A stretch of 19,101 bases of DNA from RDXT01 sp033765305 (GTDB lineage: Bacteria; Bacteroidota; Bacteroidia; J057): contig JANRID010000051.1 in assembly GCA_033765305.1 (NCBI GenBank), positions 1 through 19,101 of the forward strand. The letters are read 5' to 3'. Positions 7,398 to 15,910 of the stretch are shown piece after piece. Below the pieces are notes generated by a model, which was given only the letters and a program-made list of their open reading frames with translations, did no database searches and was not told the origin of the DNA. The translations under genes and the position numbers were made by a program. Each line of letters starts with the position of its first letter. Position 1 is the stretch's first letter.

Positions 7398-8636
7398 ATG
7401 AAAACGGCCCTCTTCTGCTGTCTGCTTGCCGGTTTTGCTGCCCTGCGGGCACAGCCGGGCTCCCAAAGCCTGGATGAATGCCTGCAATCCCATGCAGCTG
7501 CCATCCGGACGGATGATTTCGGGCAGTTTGCAGACCTTCAGCCGCTCAAATCCCTGCTGAAAGGCAAACGGGTGGTGCTGCTGGGCGAAAGTTCGCACGG
7601 GATCGGCGGGTATTACACCCTCAAAAGCCGGCTGGTGCAGTATCTCCACGAGGAGCTCGGCTTCGAGGTCCTGGCGATGGAGAGCGGCCTGGCCGATGTG
7701 TATTTCCAGTACCGCCGGATCGACTCGCTGAGCCCCCGGCAGCTGCGGGACCGCACGGTGTTCGGCAATTTCCAGTGCGAAGAGATCCTGCCGCTCTTCG
7801 AGCATCTCCATGCGGCGCGCACCCGCGCCAGGCCGCTGCATTTCACGGGCTTCGACTCGCAGAACTACGGCTCCTCGCTCGAATTTCTGCAGCAGATCCT
7901 CGAGCGCTACGAGCCGGCGCAGGCCGGCGCGATCGTGGCCGGCCTGACGGCCTACTACCGCATCCCGGCGGTCCTCTGGGCGCCGGACCGGGCGCCGCTC
8001 TTCGCCCTGAGCGACACCATCATGCAGGCGGCGGATGCCGCGATGCGGGCCTTCACTGCGCATCATGCTGATATTCAGGCCCAGTACCAGCTGTCGGCAA
8101 CTGATATGCAGGTGATCCGCCGCGCCATCCGCAATTACCGCGACGCTGTGGACCTCGACTGGCATACGCAGGACGTGACCGAGCGGCGCGACAGCCTCAT
8201 GGCGGACAACCTGTTCTGGCTGATGGACAGCCTGTATCCGGGCAAAAAAGTCATCATCTGGGGCCACAACGGGCATATCGGCAAAACCTCGCCCGAGGGC
8301 AATCCCTTCACGTGGATGGGCGAGCGCGTGCAGGCACGCTACGGGGCAGAGAGCTGCCACATCGGCCTGTTTGCCCGTGCGGGCGAGACCTACACCTGGT
8401 GGACCCGCAGCACGGATGCCTTCGAGCGCAGCGGCCCGGAGGATCTGGAGCAGCTCGTGCAGCTGCCCGGCGCGGAGGCGGTCCTGCTGGATCTGGGAAG
8501 GCCCTGCGCCCGCATGCAGGAGCCGGTGCAGGCTTTTGAGGTAGAAAATGGCGGCGTGCTGCGCTTCATCCCCAGCCGGCGCTTCGATGCGGTCATCTGC
8601 CTGCGGCAGGCGCGGGCGCCGGTGTACCGGAAGTAG
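7398..8636 (+). CDS. Erythromycin esterase-family hydrolase, exported
   Basis: This encodes 412 residues with an N-terminal signal peptide (residues 1-18, LRA before Gln19), so it acts in the periplasm or outside. Family motifs are in order: LLGESSHG with Glu64 and His67, a Lys-Ser-Arg segment (76-78), FEVLAMESG with Glu95, RRDSLMADNL (263-272), and IIWGHNGHIGK with His290 and His293. These correspond to the catalytic His/Glu set of EreA/EreB-type enzymes, which open the macrolide lactone ring. Most environmental members have unknown substrates, so resistance should not be assumed. It lies 80 bp after the haloperoxidase gene on the same strand. That gap has no strong terminator, so co-transcription is possible. 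The start is the first ATG before a good hydrophobic core. Confidence 0.87.
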   Translation: MKTALFCCLLAGFAALRAQPGSQSLDECLQSHAAAIRTDDFGQFADLQPLKSLLKGKRVVLLGESSHGIGGYYTLKSRLVQYLHEELGFEVLAMESGLADVYFQYRRIDSLSPRQLRDRTVFGNFQCEEILPLFEHLHAARTRARPLHFTGFDSQNYGSSLEFLQQILERYEPAQAGAIVAGLTAYYRIPAVLWAPDRAPLFALSDTIMQAADAAMRAFTAHHADIQAQYQLSATDMQVIRRAIRNYRDAVDLDWHTQDVTERRDSLMADNLFWLMDSLYPGKKVIIWGHNGHIGKTSPEGNPFTWMGERVQARYGAESCHIGLFARAGETYTWWTRSTDAFERSGPEDLEQLVQLPGAEAVLLDLGRPCARMQEPVQAFEVENGGVLRFIPSRRFDAVICLRQARAPVYRK

Positions 8637-8706
8637 CGCGGTCCGCCTCTGTGAACAGGGATTTAGCAGCCGGGCGGAACCTGCCGGGCGCAGCAACGAA
8701 TTCCCA

Positions 8707-8724
8707 GATAATCAGTTGATTATC
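8707..8724. promoter_or_regulatory. 18-bp palindrome upstream of the MATE exporter (candidate operator)
   Basis: GATAATCA and TGATTATC are exact inverted arms of 8 bp around a 2-bp centre. The site lies in the 233-bp gap between the esterase stop (8636) and the MATE start (8870) and is far more AT-rich than its surroundings. Such a dyad is typical of a dimeric repressor site, and exporters of this class are often regulated that way. No regulator gene is adjacent. The rest of the gap holds a short relic of the left-end repeat family (8742-8754). Confidence 0.45.
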
Positions 8725-8869
8725 CCCACGAAACGTTGTATCTCCATGCCTCCGTGCGCCCCCATCCTCCCGGCGGATGCCCTCGTTTGCCCAAAAAAAC
8801 CGCCACCCGGCAGTTGTTTTTGCTAACCGGATTACCCAACTTAGCACTCCTTTTGCCCCTTCCTGTACC

Positions 8870-10264
8870 ATGAACACCGCCCGCCCCACCCGCATCCAGT
8901 CCATCCTGGACCTGATCCGCCAGTCGCTCAACGGCGAAGAGCAGGACTATACCGAAGGCAGCATCCGCCGCGCGGTATTCCTGCTGGCCATTCCCATGAT
9001 CCTCGAACTCAGCCTGGAGAGCGTCTTCGCGGTCGTGGACATCTTCTTCGTGAGCAAGCTGGGCGAAAATGCCATTGCCACCGTCGGCCTGACGGAGTCG
9101 GTGATCACGATCATTTATTCGGTCGCGATCGGGCTCAGCACCGCGGCTACCGCCATCGTAGCCCGGCGGATCGGGGAGAAAAACCCCGAAGCGGCCGCGC
9201 ACGCAGGCGCTCAGTCGCTGCTGATCGCCCTGGTCATCACCCTGCTGCTCAGCATTCCGGGCGCGGTCTATGCCGACCGCATCCTCGCGCTCATGGGCGC
9301 CAGCGAGGATGTGGTGCGCGACGGGGCCGTCTTCACCCGGATCATGCTCGGCGGAAGCGCCGTGATCATCCTCATCTTCCTCATCAACGGCATCTTCCGC
9401 GGCGCCGGCGATGCCGCCATGGCCATGCGCAGCCTCTGGATCGCCAGCATCATCAACATCATCCTCTGCCCGGTGCTGATCCATTTCTTCGGGCTCAAGG
9501 GCGCCGCCATCGCGACGGTGATCGGGCGGGGATCGGGGGTTGCCTACCAGTGCTACCATCTGTTCAAAGGCAGCGGAATCCTGAAGTTTTTCGCCCGGCA
9601 TTTCCGCTTCGACCGGCCCCTGATCGCGTCCATCGTGCAGATCGCCTCGCCGGCCACCCTGCAGTTCATCATCGGCAGCGGCAGCTGGATCGTGCTGGCG
9701 CGGCTGGTGGCCGAAACCGGCGGCACCACGGCCTCTGCCGGCTATCAGCTCGCCATCCGCAACGTGGTGTTTTTCATCCTGCCGGCCTGGGGCCTGAGCA
9801 ATGCCGCCGCCACCCTCGTGGGCCAGAACCTCGGCGCAGGCAAGCCGGAGCGGGCCGAACAAAGCGTGGCGCTCACCGCCCGGTACAATGCCATCTTCAT
9901 GGCCTTCGTGACGGTGCTTTTCACCTGTTTCCCGGAGCCCATCATCCGGATTTTCACCCAGGACGAGCCCGTCATCGGCTATGCGGCCCAGTCGCTGCGC
10001 ATCATCGGCGCAGGGTATATCTTCTACGGCATCGGCATGGTGATGACCCAGGCGCTCAACGGCGCAGGCGACACCCGCACCCCTACCCTGATCAACTTCG
10101 TCTGCTTCTGGCTGTTTCAGATCCCGCTGGCGTATTTGCTGGCCAATGTCCTGAATATGAAGGCAGTCGGCGCTTTCATCGCCATCCCGGCGGCGGAGAC
10201 GCTGATTGCGCTCGTGGCCTGGTATTATTTCCGCCGGGGCAAATGGAAGCTCACGCAGGTATGA
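8870..10264 (+). CDS. MATE-family multidrug/cation antiporter
   Basis: This encodes 464 residues, the usual MATE length, in the inner membrane. It exchanges Na+ or H+ for drugs or metabolites. The start is the ATG at 8870; the longer frame to 8777 reads through a non-coding leader. The two homologous halves are visible. The first begins IPMILELSLESVFAVVDIFFVSKLG and contains the family turn FRGAGDAAMAM. The second begins ASPATLQFIIGSGSWIVL (about residue 263) and contains QALNGAGDTRTPTLINF. About 12 hydrophobic segments are present, and a charged cytoplasmic N-terminus of about 30 residues precedes the first. It resembles the NorM/DinF-like exporters of Bacteroidota. The substrate cannot be predicted. 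The next gene starts 45 bp later, so the two may be co-transcribed. Confidence 0.9.
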   Translation: MNTARPTRIQSILDLIRQSLNGEEQDYTEGSIRRAVFLLAIPMILELSLESVFAVVDIFFVSKLGENAIATVGLTESVITIIYSVAIGLSTAATAIVARRIGEKNPEAAAHAGAQSLLIALVITLLLSIPGAVYADRILALMGASEDVVRDGAVFTRIMLGGSAVIILIFLINGIFRGAGDAAMAMRSLWIASIINIILCPVLIHFFGLKGAAIATVIGRGSGVAYQCYHLFKGSGILKFFARHFRFDRPLIASIVQIASPATLQFIIGSGSWIVLARLVAETGGTTASAGYQLAIRNVVFFILPAWGLSNAAATLVGQNLGAGKPERAEQSVALTARYNAIFMAFVTVLFTCFPEPIIRIFTQDEPVIGYAAQSLRIIGAGYIFYGIGMVMTQALNGAGDTRTPTLINFVCFWLFQIPLAYLLANVLNMKAVGAFIAIPAAETLIALVAWYYFRRGKWKLTQV

Positions 10265-10309
10265 GCCTGGCTGCTTGCCCGGATCGGGGGGAATGAAGAA
10301 CTTCGTCCC

Positions 10310-11182
10310 ATGAGACCTGCATTCCTGTTCCGGCTGGCGCTTCTGGCGCTTGCGCTGGGATCGCTGGCGGGCTGCCGCAGCAGCCGCTACTTCTTCGATG
10401 CGCCTGCGGCGTATTTCCGGTACTCCAGCCAGACGGTGCCGGCCGTCAGCGCGCACCGGGGCGGCGGCAGCTATCCGGGCTACCCGGAAAACTGCACCGA
10501 AAGTTTCCGCATGCTGGCGAAGCGGATGCCGGTGGTCATTGAATGCGATATCCGCCTGACCCGTGACAGCGTGCTGGTGCTGATGCATGACGAAACGCTG
10601 GACCGCACGAGCACGGGGGCCGGCCCGGTGCAGGCGCAGGACTGGCAGGCGCTGCGCAGCCTCCGGCTCGAAGACCATGAAGGCCAGGCGACCCGCTACG
10701 GCATCCCTACGCTGGAGGAGGCCCTCCGCTGGGGCCGGGGCAAGGTTGCGTTCACGCTGGATGTCAAGCGGGGCGTGCCCTACGAGCGGGTGGTGGAGCT
10801 GGTGCAGCGGACCGGTTCCCAGGGCAATGCCGCCATCATTACCTACCAGGCCGATGCGGCGGCGCTGGTGCACCGGCTGGACCCTTCGCTGATGATCTCG
10901 GTGACGGTGCGGAACGAGGCGGAATACGAGCGGCACCGCGCCCTGGGCGTGCCGGACAGCGTGATGGTGGCCTTCGTGGGCACGCGCGCGCCCGACCCTG
11001 CGTTCTGCCGGCAGCTGCACAGCAAGGGAATCCGCTGCATCCTCGGCACACTGGGCAATCTAGACCAGATGGCGGAGGCACAGGGCGACCATCTGTACCG
11101 GGAATGGGTGCAGGCAGGGGCCGATCTGCTCAGCAGCGACCGCCCGCTGGAAGCCTGGCGCGCGCTGCAGGCGCCGGAATGA
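10310..11182 (+). CDS. Glycerophosphodiester phosphodiesterase lipoprotein
   Basis: This encodes 290 residues. The N-terminus is a lipoprotein signal with lipobox LAGC (Cys22), placing the enzyme on the periplasmic side of a membrane or on the surface. GDPD-family residues are visible: His49-Arg50 in SAHRGGG, Glu60-Asn61 in YPEN, Glu78 and Asp80 in VIECDIRLT, His93-Asp94 in LMHDETLDRTS, and Asp151/Lys153 in TLDVKRG. These form the metal site and general acid/base set that hydrolyses glycerophosphodiesters to glycerol-3-phosphate and an alcohol. The TIM-barrel end (LLSSDRPLEAW) is present, so the gene is complete. An ATG 17 bp upstream is out of frame, which fixes the start. The gene follows the MATE gene by 45 bp on the same strand; a functional link is not evident. 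Confidence 0.88.
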   Translation: MRPAFLFRLALLALALGSLAGCRSSRYFFDAPAAYFRYSSQTVPAVSAHRGGGSYPGYPENCTESFRMLAKRMPVVIECDIRLTRDSVLVLMHDETLDRTSTGAGPVQAQDWQALRSLRLEDHEGQATRYGIPTLEEALRWGRGKVAFTLDVKRGVPYERVVELVQRTGSQGNAAIITYQADAAALVHRLDPSLMISVTVRNEAEYERHRALGVPDSVMVAFVGTRAPDPAFCRQLHSKGIRCILGTLGNLDQMAEAQGDHLYREWVQAGADLLSSDRPLEAWRALQAPE

Positions 11183-11211
11183 GGCCGACGCATCTGCCCG
11201 CTGCACCGTTC

Positions 11212-11242
11212 TGAAACACCGGACTGTTTCATTCTGAAACAG
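11212..11242 (+). promoter_or_regulatory. Inverted TGAAACA half-sites, candidate activator-binding UAS
   Basis: Three half-sites occur in alternating orientation: TGAAACA (11212-11218), TGTTTCA (11225-11231) and TGAAACAG (11235-11242). The first pair is a perfect 7-bp dyad with a 6-bp spacer. The second pair, CTGTTTCA and TGAAACAG, is a perfect 8-bp dyad with a 3-bp spacer. The array lies about 65-95 bp upstream of the sigma-54 -24 element, the usual distance for an NtrC-type enhancer-binding protein. The AT-rich stretch between them (11262-11305) could allow DNA bending. Confidence 0.6.
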
Positions 11243-11305
11243 CGGAACAGCAGGAATCGGCATGATTTTTCGATCAATTTACTGAAAATCAATTACTTAA
11301 ACATA

Positions 11306-11320
11306 TGGCACGAGGCTTGC
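11306..11320 (+). promoter_or_regulatory. Sigma-54 (RpoN) promoter of the ABC export operon
   Basis: TGGCACGAGGCTTGC matches the RpoN consensus with the invariant GG (11307-11308) and GC (11319-11320) separated by exactly 10 bp. Transcription would start near 11332, giving a leader of about 17 bases before the ATG at 11349. It is correctly placed and oriented for the HlyD-ATPase-permease operon. Confidence 0.8.
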
Positions 11321-11348
11321 CTGCATCCTGCAGACAACCTTGCGCCCT

Positions 11349-12602
11349 ATGGACCGAGTATTGGAAAAGCCCCGGCGCCCGCTGCGCCGGATTCTCATCT
11401 ACGGCGGCCTGTCCGTGGCAGGCCTGCTGCTGATCGGCTGGTTTTGGCAGCAGCGCCATACCAGCCGCCTGCGGGTATCCCGTGAGCGCCTGAGCGTAGG
11501 CGAAGCCACGCAGGGGCCGTTTCAGGAGTACATCGCCGTGCAGGCGGAGATTCTGCCCGTCACCACCCGCCTGATCGACGCGGCGGAGGGCGGGCTGGTG
11601 GAGGAAATCTACCGCCGGGGCGGCGAACAGGTCCGGCGGGGCGAGCAGTTGCTCCGGCTTTCCAATCCGGATCTGGAGCTGAACTACATGAACCTCGAAA
11701 CGAACCTGCTCGAACAGGCCGACCAGCTGCGCAACACCCGGATCAGCCTGGAGCAGAACACCCTGGATCTGGAGGAGCAGCTGCTGCAAGTGGAGGCCGA
11801 CCTGACCGCCCAGCAGCAGACCTACGAGCGCAGCCGGAGGCTGTTTCAGGACAGCGTGATCCCGGAGGCCGAGTTTCAGGCGGCGCAGAACCCCTACGAA
11901 TACAGCCTGCGGCGCCGGGAGCTGATCCGCAAGCGGATCTACAAAGACTCCATGCTGCGCCTGCAGCAGCTGGGGCAGGTGGAGACCTCGCTCGACCTGG
12001 TGCAGCGCAACCTCGGCGCGATCCAGCGCAACCTGGACAACCTCGTAATCCGCGCGCCGCTGGACGGCCAGCTGTCCGCCGTGCGGGTGGAGGAAGGGCA
12101 GATGGTGCGCCAGGGCGACAACCTGGCCCAGATCGATGTGCTGAACGGCTACAAGGTCCGGGCCCGGATCGACCAGCACTATCTGGCCCGGATCCGGGCC
12201 GGACAGGAGGGCGAGTTTGTATTCGACGGGCAGCGGGTGCCGCTGCGCATCTACAAGGTGTATCCCGAAGTGCTGAACGGCGGCGTGTTCGAGGCGGATC
12301 TGGAATTCATTTCGCAGCCGCCGGCGGCAATCTCCCGAGGCCAGAATGTGCAGGCCCGGATCGCGCTGGGCACGGCTGAGGAGGCCCTGATGATTCCGCG
12401 GGGGGGATTTTTCCAGCGTACAGGCGGCAGCTGGGTGTATGTGCTCGATCCCGGCGGCCAGGCCGCGCGCAAGCGCAGCATCCGCCTGGGGCGCCAGAGC
12501 GACCGCTTCTTCGAGGTGCTCGAAGGCCTCCAGCCCGGCGAGCAGGTGATCCTCTCCGGCTACGAAGCCTTCGGCGATGCCGATGTGCTGGAATTCGACT
12601 GA
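11349..12602 (+). CDS. HlyD/MacA-type periplasmic adaptor (membrane fusion protein)
   Basis: This encodes 417 residues from the ATG at 11349; a TTG three codons earlier is an unlikely start. One N-terminal membrane anchor (about residues 15-34, ILIYGGLSVAGLLLIGWFW) is followed by a split lipoyl half-motif (AEGGLVEEIYRRGGEQVRRGEQLL). Next comes a long Gln/Leu/Glu-rich coiled-coil hairpin (about 105-230), the second lipoyl half (VIRAPLDGQLSAVRVEEGQMV), a beta-barrel, and a membrane-proximal domain ending in LQPGEQVILSGYEAF. It would join an inner-membrane ABC transporter to the outer membrane. It is the first gene of a three-gene operon behind the sigma-54 promoter. The cargo is unknown: lipids, peptides or toxic small molecules are all possible. 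Confidence 0.87.
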   Translation: MDRVLEKPRRPLRRILIYGGLSVAGLLLIGWFWQQRHTSRLRVSRERLSVGEATQGPFQEYIAVQAEILPVTTRLIDAAEGGLVEEIYRRGGEQVRRGEQLLRLSNPDLELNYMNLETNLLEQADQLRNTRISLEQNTLDLEEQLLQVEADLTAQQQTYERSRRLFQDSVIPEAEFQAAQNPYEYSLRRRELIRKRIYKDSMLRLQQLGQVETSLDLVQRNLGAIQRNLDNLVIRAPLDGQLSAVRVEEGQMVRQGDNLAQIDVLNGYKVRARIDQHYLARIRAGQEGEFVFDGQRVPLRIYKVYPEVLNGGVFEADLEFISQPPAAISRGQNVQARIALGTAEEALMIPRGGFFQRTGGSWVYVLDPGGQAARKRSIRLGRQSDRFFEVLEGLQPGEQVILSGYEAFGDADVLEFD

Positions 12603-12612
12603 TGTGCCTGCG

Positions 12613-12632
12613 GGGCGGCTGCCAGGCCGCCC
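12613..12632 (+). other. GC-rich hairpin between adaptor and ATPase genes
   Basis: GGGCGGC and GCCGCCC are exact 7-bp arms around a 6-base loop, starting 11 bp after the adaptor stop codon. No T-tract follows, so it is not a standard terminator. It may affect message stability or partial readthrough to the ATPase gene 126 bp further on. The rest of the gap (12633-12757) shows no clear promoter. Confidence 0.45.
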
Positions 12633-12757
12633 GTGCGGAAAGATGCGGGGCCAAAGCAGCGCATGCCTCATCGAGCTTCCCTTATCCCCGCTTCTTGCTA
12701 CGCTCCTCTTGTTACTACTGCCTAATCCTTGATACTCCATACCTGATACCTCATGCT

Positions 12758-13447
12758 ATGATCCGCCTCCAAGACCTCGTCAAGCACTACCGTACCGAAG
12801 AAATCGAGACGACCGCGCTCAACCACCTTTCGCTGGAGGTGCGCGAAGGAGAATTCCTCTCCATCATGGGCCCTTCGGGCTGCGGCAAATCGACGCTGCT
12901 GAACATTATCGGGATGATCGACACGCCTTCTTCGGGGAGCTATTATTTCCTGAGCCAGGAAATCGCCAAGGCTTCCGAGCGCGTGCGCGCGGGCCTGCGC
13001 AAGTCCACGCTTGGCTTCATCTTTCAGAGTTTCAACCTGATCGACGAGCTGACGGTGTACGAGAATGTCGAGCTGCCGCTGATCTATACCCGGATGCGCG
13101 CGGCCGAGCGCAAGCAGCGGGTGGAGGCTGCGCTGGAGCAGATGAACATGACCCACCGCCGCAATCATTACCCGCAGCAGCTCTCCGGGGGGCAGCAGCA
13201 GCGCGTGGCAGTGGCCCGCGCAGTGGTGCACAGCCCCAAGCTGCTGCTGGCCGACGAGCCTACGGGCAACCTCGACACAGCCAACGGCGACGAGGTGATG
13301 CGCCTGCTGGCTTCGCTCAACGAGCAGGGCACGACGATCATCATGGTGACGCACTCGCTGCGCTGCGCCGAATACGGCCGGCGGGTCATCCACCTGCTCG
13401 ACGGCAAGATTATTTCCGAAAATCACTTCTCCCCCAATCCTGCCTGA
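12758..13447 (+). CDS. ABC transporter ATP-binding protein (MacB/LolD type)
   Basis: This encodes 229 residues, a free-standing nucleotide-binding subunit. All motifs are intact: Walker A GPSGCGKST (38-46), Q-loop Gln90 in FIFQSFNL, signature LSGGQ (142-146), Walker B LLLADEP (162-168) and switch His199. Its size and the NLID loop after the Q-loop place it with the LolD/MacB group that pairs with FtsX-fold permeases. The frame is open back to 12602, but the ATG at 12758 gives the natural start MIRLQDLVKHYR. The stop codon is one base before the permease ATG, so the two are translationally coupled. It powers the transport or mechanical cycle of the downstream permease at the cytoplasmic face. 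Confidence 0.93.
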   Translation: MIRLQDLVKHYRTEEIETTALNHLSLEVREGEFLSIMGPSGCGKSTLLNIIGMIDTPSSGSYYFLSQEIAKASERVRAGLRKSTLGFIFQSFNLIDELTVYENVELPLIYTRMRAAERKQRVEAALEQMNMTHRRNHYPQQLSGGQQQRVAVARAVVHSPKLLLADEPTGNLDTANGDEVMRLLASLNEQGTTIIMVTHSLRCAEYGRRVIHLLDGKIISENHFSPNPA

Positions 13448-13448
13448 C

Positions 13449-15908
13449 ATGCTGCGCAACTATTTCGTCACGGCGCTGCGCAACCTGCTCAAGCAGCGCA
13501 TGTACACTCTCATCAACATCGGCGGGCTGGCCGTGGGGATCGCCTGCTGCCTGCTGATCGCGCTGTTTATCGCCGATGAGCTGAGCTATGACCGCTACCA
13601 CGAGCGGGCAGACCGGATCTACCGGGTGGCGGCCAGCATCAAATTCGGCGAGATGGACGGCAATCTTGCTGTTACCCCCGCACCGATGGGCCCTGCGATG
13701 CTGCAGGATTTCCCCGAGGTCGAAGCTTCTGCCCGGTTCCGCACCCGGGGATCGCATCTGATCAAAGCAGAGGGCGCGGAGCAGAACCTGAAGGAAGAAG
13801 ATGTGATCTTCGCCGACCAGCAGATCTTCGAGATCTTCAGCTTCCGCTTTCTGGAAGGCGATATGGGCAGCGCGCTCCGCGAGCCTAATACGGCTGTCAT
13901 CAGCCGCAGCGCGGCGGAGCGGCATTTTCCCGGCCAGTCTGCGCTGGGCAAGGTGCTGATTCTGAGCAACCGGTACAGCTACCGTGTTACCGGGGTCTTT
14001 GAGGACATGCCGGCCAGCTCGCACATCCGGATGGACTTTTTCCTCTCCATGACCAGCGATGAGGAAGCCCTGAACCCGATCTGGCTGTCGTTCAACTTTT
14101 ATACGTATGTGCTGCTGAAGCCCGGCACGGATCCCCGTGCGGTAGAGGCGAAATTCGGCCAGATGATCGATACGTATGCCGGACCGCAGCTTCAGCAGTT
14201 TATGGGGGTCAGCATGACCGATTTTCTCGGCTCCGGCAACCGCCTCAATCTGTACCTTCAGCCGCTGACGGATATTCACCTGTATTCCGACCTGATGGCC
14301 GAGCTAGCGCCTAACGGCAGCATCCAGTATGTGTATATCTTCTCTGTGGTGGCGCTGTTCATCCTGCTCATCGCCTGCGTGAATTTCATGAACCTCTCCA
14401 CGGCGCGCTCTGCCAACCGGGCCAAGGAGGTGGGGGTGCGCAAGGTGCTGGGGGCGATGCGGGGCCAGCTGATCCGGCAGTTTCTGGTCGAGACGCTGCT
14501 GCTGACTGCCGCAGGATTTATGGTGGCGCTGGCGCTGGCGGAGCTGTTTCTGCCGGTTTTCAACAACCTGTCGGGTAAATCGATCCGCCTGCCCTGGCAT
14601 GAGCCGGTGTTCTGGGCATCCATCGGGGGCGGCATTCTGCTGATCGGCTGCCTGGCGGGTCTGTATCCGGCATTTTTCCTCTCTGCCTTTCAGCCGGTTC
14701 AGGTCCTCAAGGGCAGGCTGGCCAGCGGCGCCCGCAGCGGCAGGCTCCGCAGTGCCCTGGTGGTGTTTCAGTTTTCGGCTTCTATCGCCCTGATTGTCTG
14801 CACGCTCATGGTGAACCGGCAGCTGAATTTCATCCGCAGTAAAGAGCTGGGCTTCAACCGGGAACAGGTGCTGATTCTGCAGGATACCTATCTGCTGCGC
14901 GACCGCTTCGAAGCATTCAAAGAGGCCCTTGCGGGGCTGCCGCAGGTGTCGTCGGTCAGCGGCAGCAGTTTTATTCCGGTGCGGGGCACGAATCTGGAGT
15001 ACGAAAGCAATAACAATGCGTTCTGGCCGGAGGGGCAAAAGGTGGACAAGACGGTGATTCTCAACAACTGGTCGGTGGACCATGCCTATGTCCGGACGCT
15101 GGGCATGCAGATTGTGCTGGGGCGGGATTTTTCGCTGGAATTTCCTACCGATTCGCAGGGGGTTATCCTGAACCAGACGGCGGTCGAGTCCTTCGGGCTG
15201 GGCCCGGACCCGCTGGGCAAACGCATCAATACGTTTGCCTTCGGTGCCGATCCTTCTCTGCCTGGACCTCCGCCGGAGAATTCCTATACGGTCATCGGGG
15301 TGGTGAAGGACTTTCACTACGAATCGATGCGCGAGCGCATTGCGCCCCTGGGCCTGTTCCTGAACCGGAGCACGGGCTGTATCATGCTGCGGCTGCAAGC
15401 GCAGGATCTGCCGGGCACGATCGGCGAGGTGGAGGCCCGCTGGCGGGAATTTGCGGCAGGGGTTCCGTTCACCTACCGCTTTCTGGACGATGAGTTCGAC
15501 CGCATGTACCAGAATGAGCAGCGGCTGGGGCAGATTTTCCTGAGTTTTGCGGTGCTGGCGATTCTGGTGGCCTGTCTGGGGCTGTTTGCGCTGGCTTCAT
15601 TCATGGCGCAGCAGCGGACGAAGGAGATCGGCATCCGCAAGGTGCTGGGCGCTTCGGTGACGGATATTATTGCCTTGCTGTCGCGGAATTTCCTGGGCCT
15701 GGTGGGGATCGCGATGGTGCTGGCGTTTATCCTGTCCGGGGTGCTGATGAACCGGTGGCTGATGGAGTTTATGTACCGGGCGCCGATGGGCGCGGGGCCG
15801 TTTGTGCTGGCCGGTGTGCTGGCGGTGGCGATTGCGATGGCGACGGTCAGTTTTCAGGCGGTGCGTGCGGCGACGGCGGATCCGGTTCAGGCGATTAAGG
15901 AAGAATAA
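13449..15908 (+). CDS. MacB/FtsX-family ABC transporter permease (two-FtsX-domain form)
   Basis: This encodes 819 residues. The N-terminal membrane helix (about 21-42) is followed by a MacB-type periplasmic core domain (about 43-285). A first FtsX block follows with helices near 294-316, 347-370 and 388-412. A second N-terminal-like helix (about 436-455) leads to a second periplasmic domain, then a final FtsX block with helices near 697-719, 747-768 and 785-806. The cytoplasmic coupling motif occurs in both halves (EVGVRKVLGA near 327 and EIGIRKVLGA near 726), showing the internal duplication typical of Bacteroidota permeases. The last residues DPVQAIKEE are also typical. The protein alone supplies what a MacB dimer usually does, probably with the upstream ATPase and adaptor. 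Substrate unknown. Confidence 0.92.
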   Translation: MLRNYFVTALRNLLKQRMYTLINIGGLAVGIACCLLIALFIADELSYDRYHERADRIYRVAASIKFGEMDGNLAVTPAPMGPAMLQDFPEVEASARFRTRGSHLIKAEGAEQNLKEEDVIFADQQIFEIFSFRFLEGDMGSALREPNTAVISRSAAERHFPGQSALGKVLILSNRYSYRVTGVFEDMPASSHIRMDFFLSMTSDEEALNPIWLSFNFYTYVLLKPGTDPRAVEAKFGQMIDTYAGPQLQQFMGVSMTDFLGSGNRLNLYLQPLTDIHLYSDLMAELAPNGSIQYVYIFSVVALFILLIACVNFMNLSTARSANRAKEVGVRKVLGAMRGQLIRQFLVETLLLTAAGFMVALALAELFLPVFNNLSGKSIRLPWHEPVFWASIGGGILLIGCLAGLYPAFFLSAFQPVQVLKGRLASGARSGRLRSALVVFQFSASIALIVCTLMVNRQLNFIRSKELGFNREQVLILQDTYLLRDRFEAFKEALAGLPQVSSVSGSSFIPVRGTNLEYESNNNAFWPEGQKVDKTVILNNWSVDHAYVRTLGMQIVLGRDFSLEFPTDSQGVILNQTAVESFGLGPDPLGKRINTFAFGADPSLPGPPPENSYTVIGVVKDFHYESMRERIAPLGLFLNRSTGCIMLRLQAQDLPGTIGEVEARWREFAAGVPFTYRFLDDEFDRMYQNEQRLGQIFLSFAVLAILVACLGLFALASFMAQQRTKEIGIRKVLGASVTDIIALLSRNFLGLVGIAMVLAFILSGVLMNRWLMEFMYRAPMGAGPFVLAGVLAVAIAMATVSFQAVRAATADPVQAIKEE

Positions 15909-15910
15909 CC

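Noticed and set aside
5080..7452. A 790-codon open frame on the minus strand opposite the haloperoxidase gene, and similar long antisense frames at 8720-11020 and 11289-12740
   Set aside because: They lie exactly opposite well-supported genes, have Gly/Arg/His-rich translations without domains, and arise from high GC at third positions.
7398..8636. Erythromycin-esterase gene as evidence of a macrolide-resistance island
   Set aside because: The family is widespread in environmental bacteria with unknown substrates, and no mobile-element or resistance context surrounds it.
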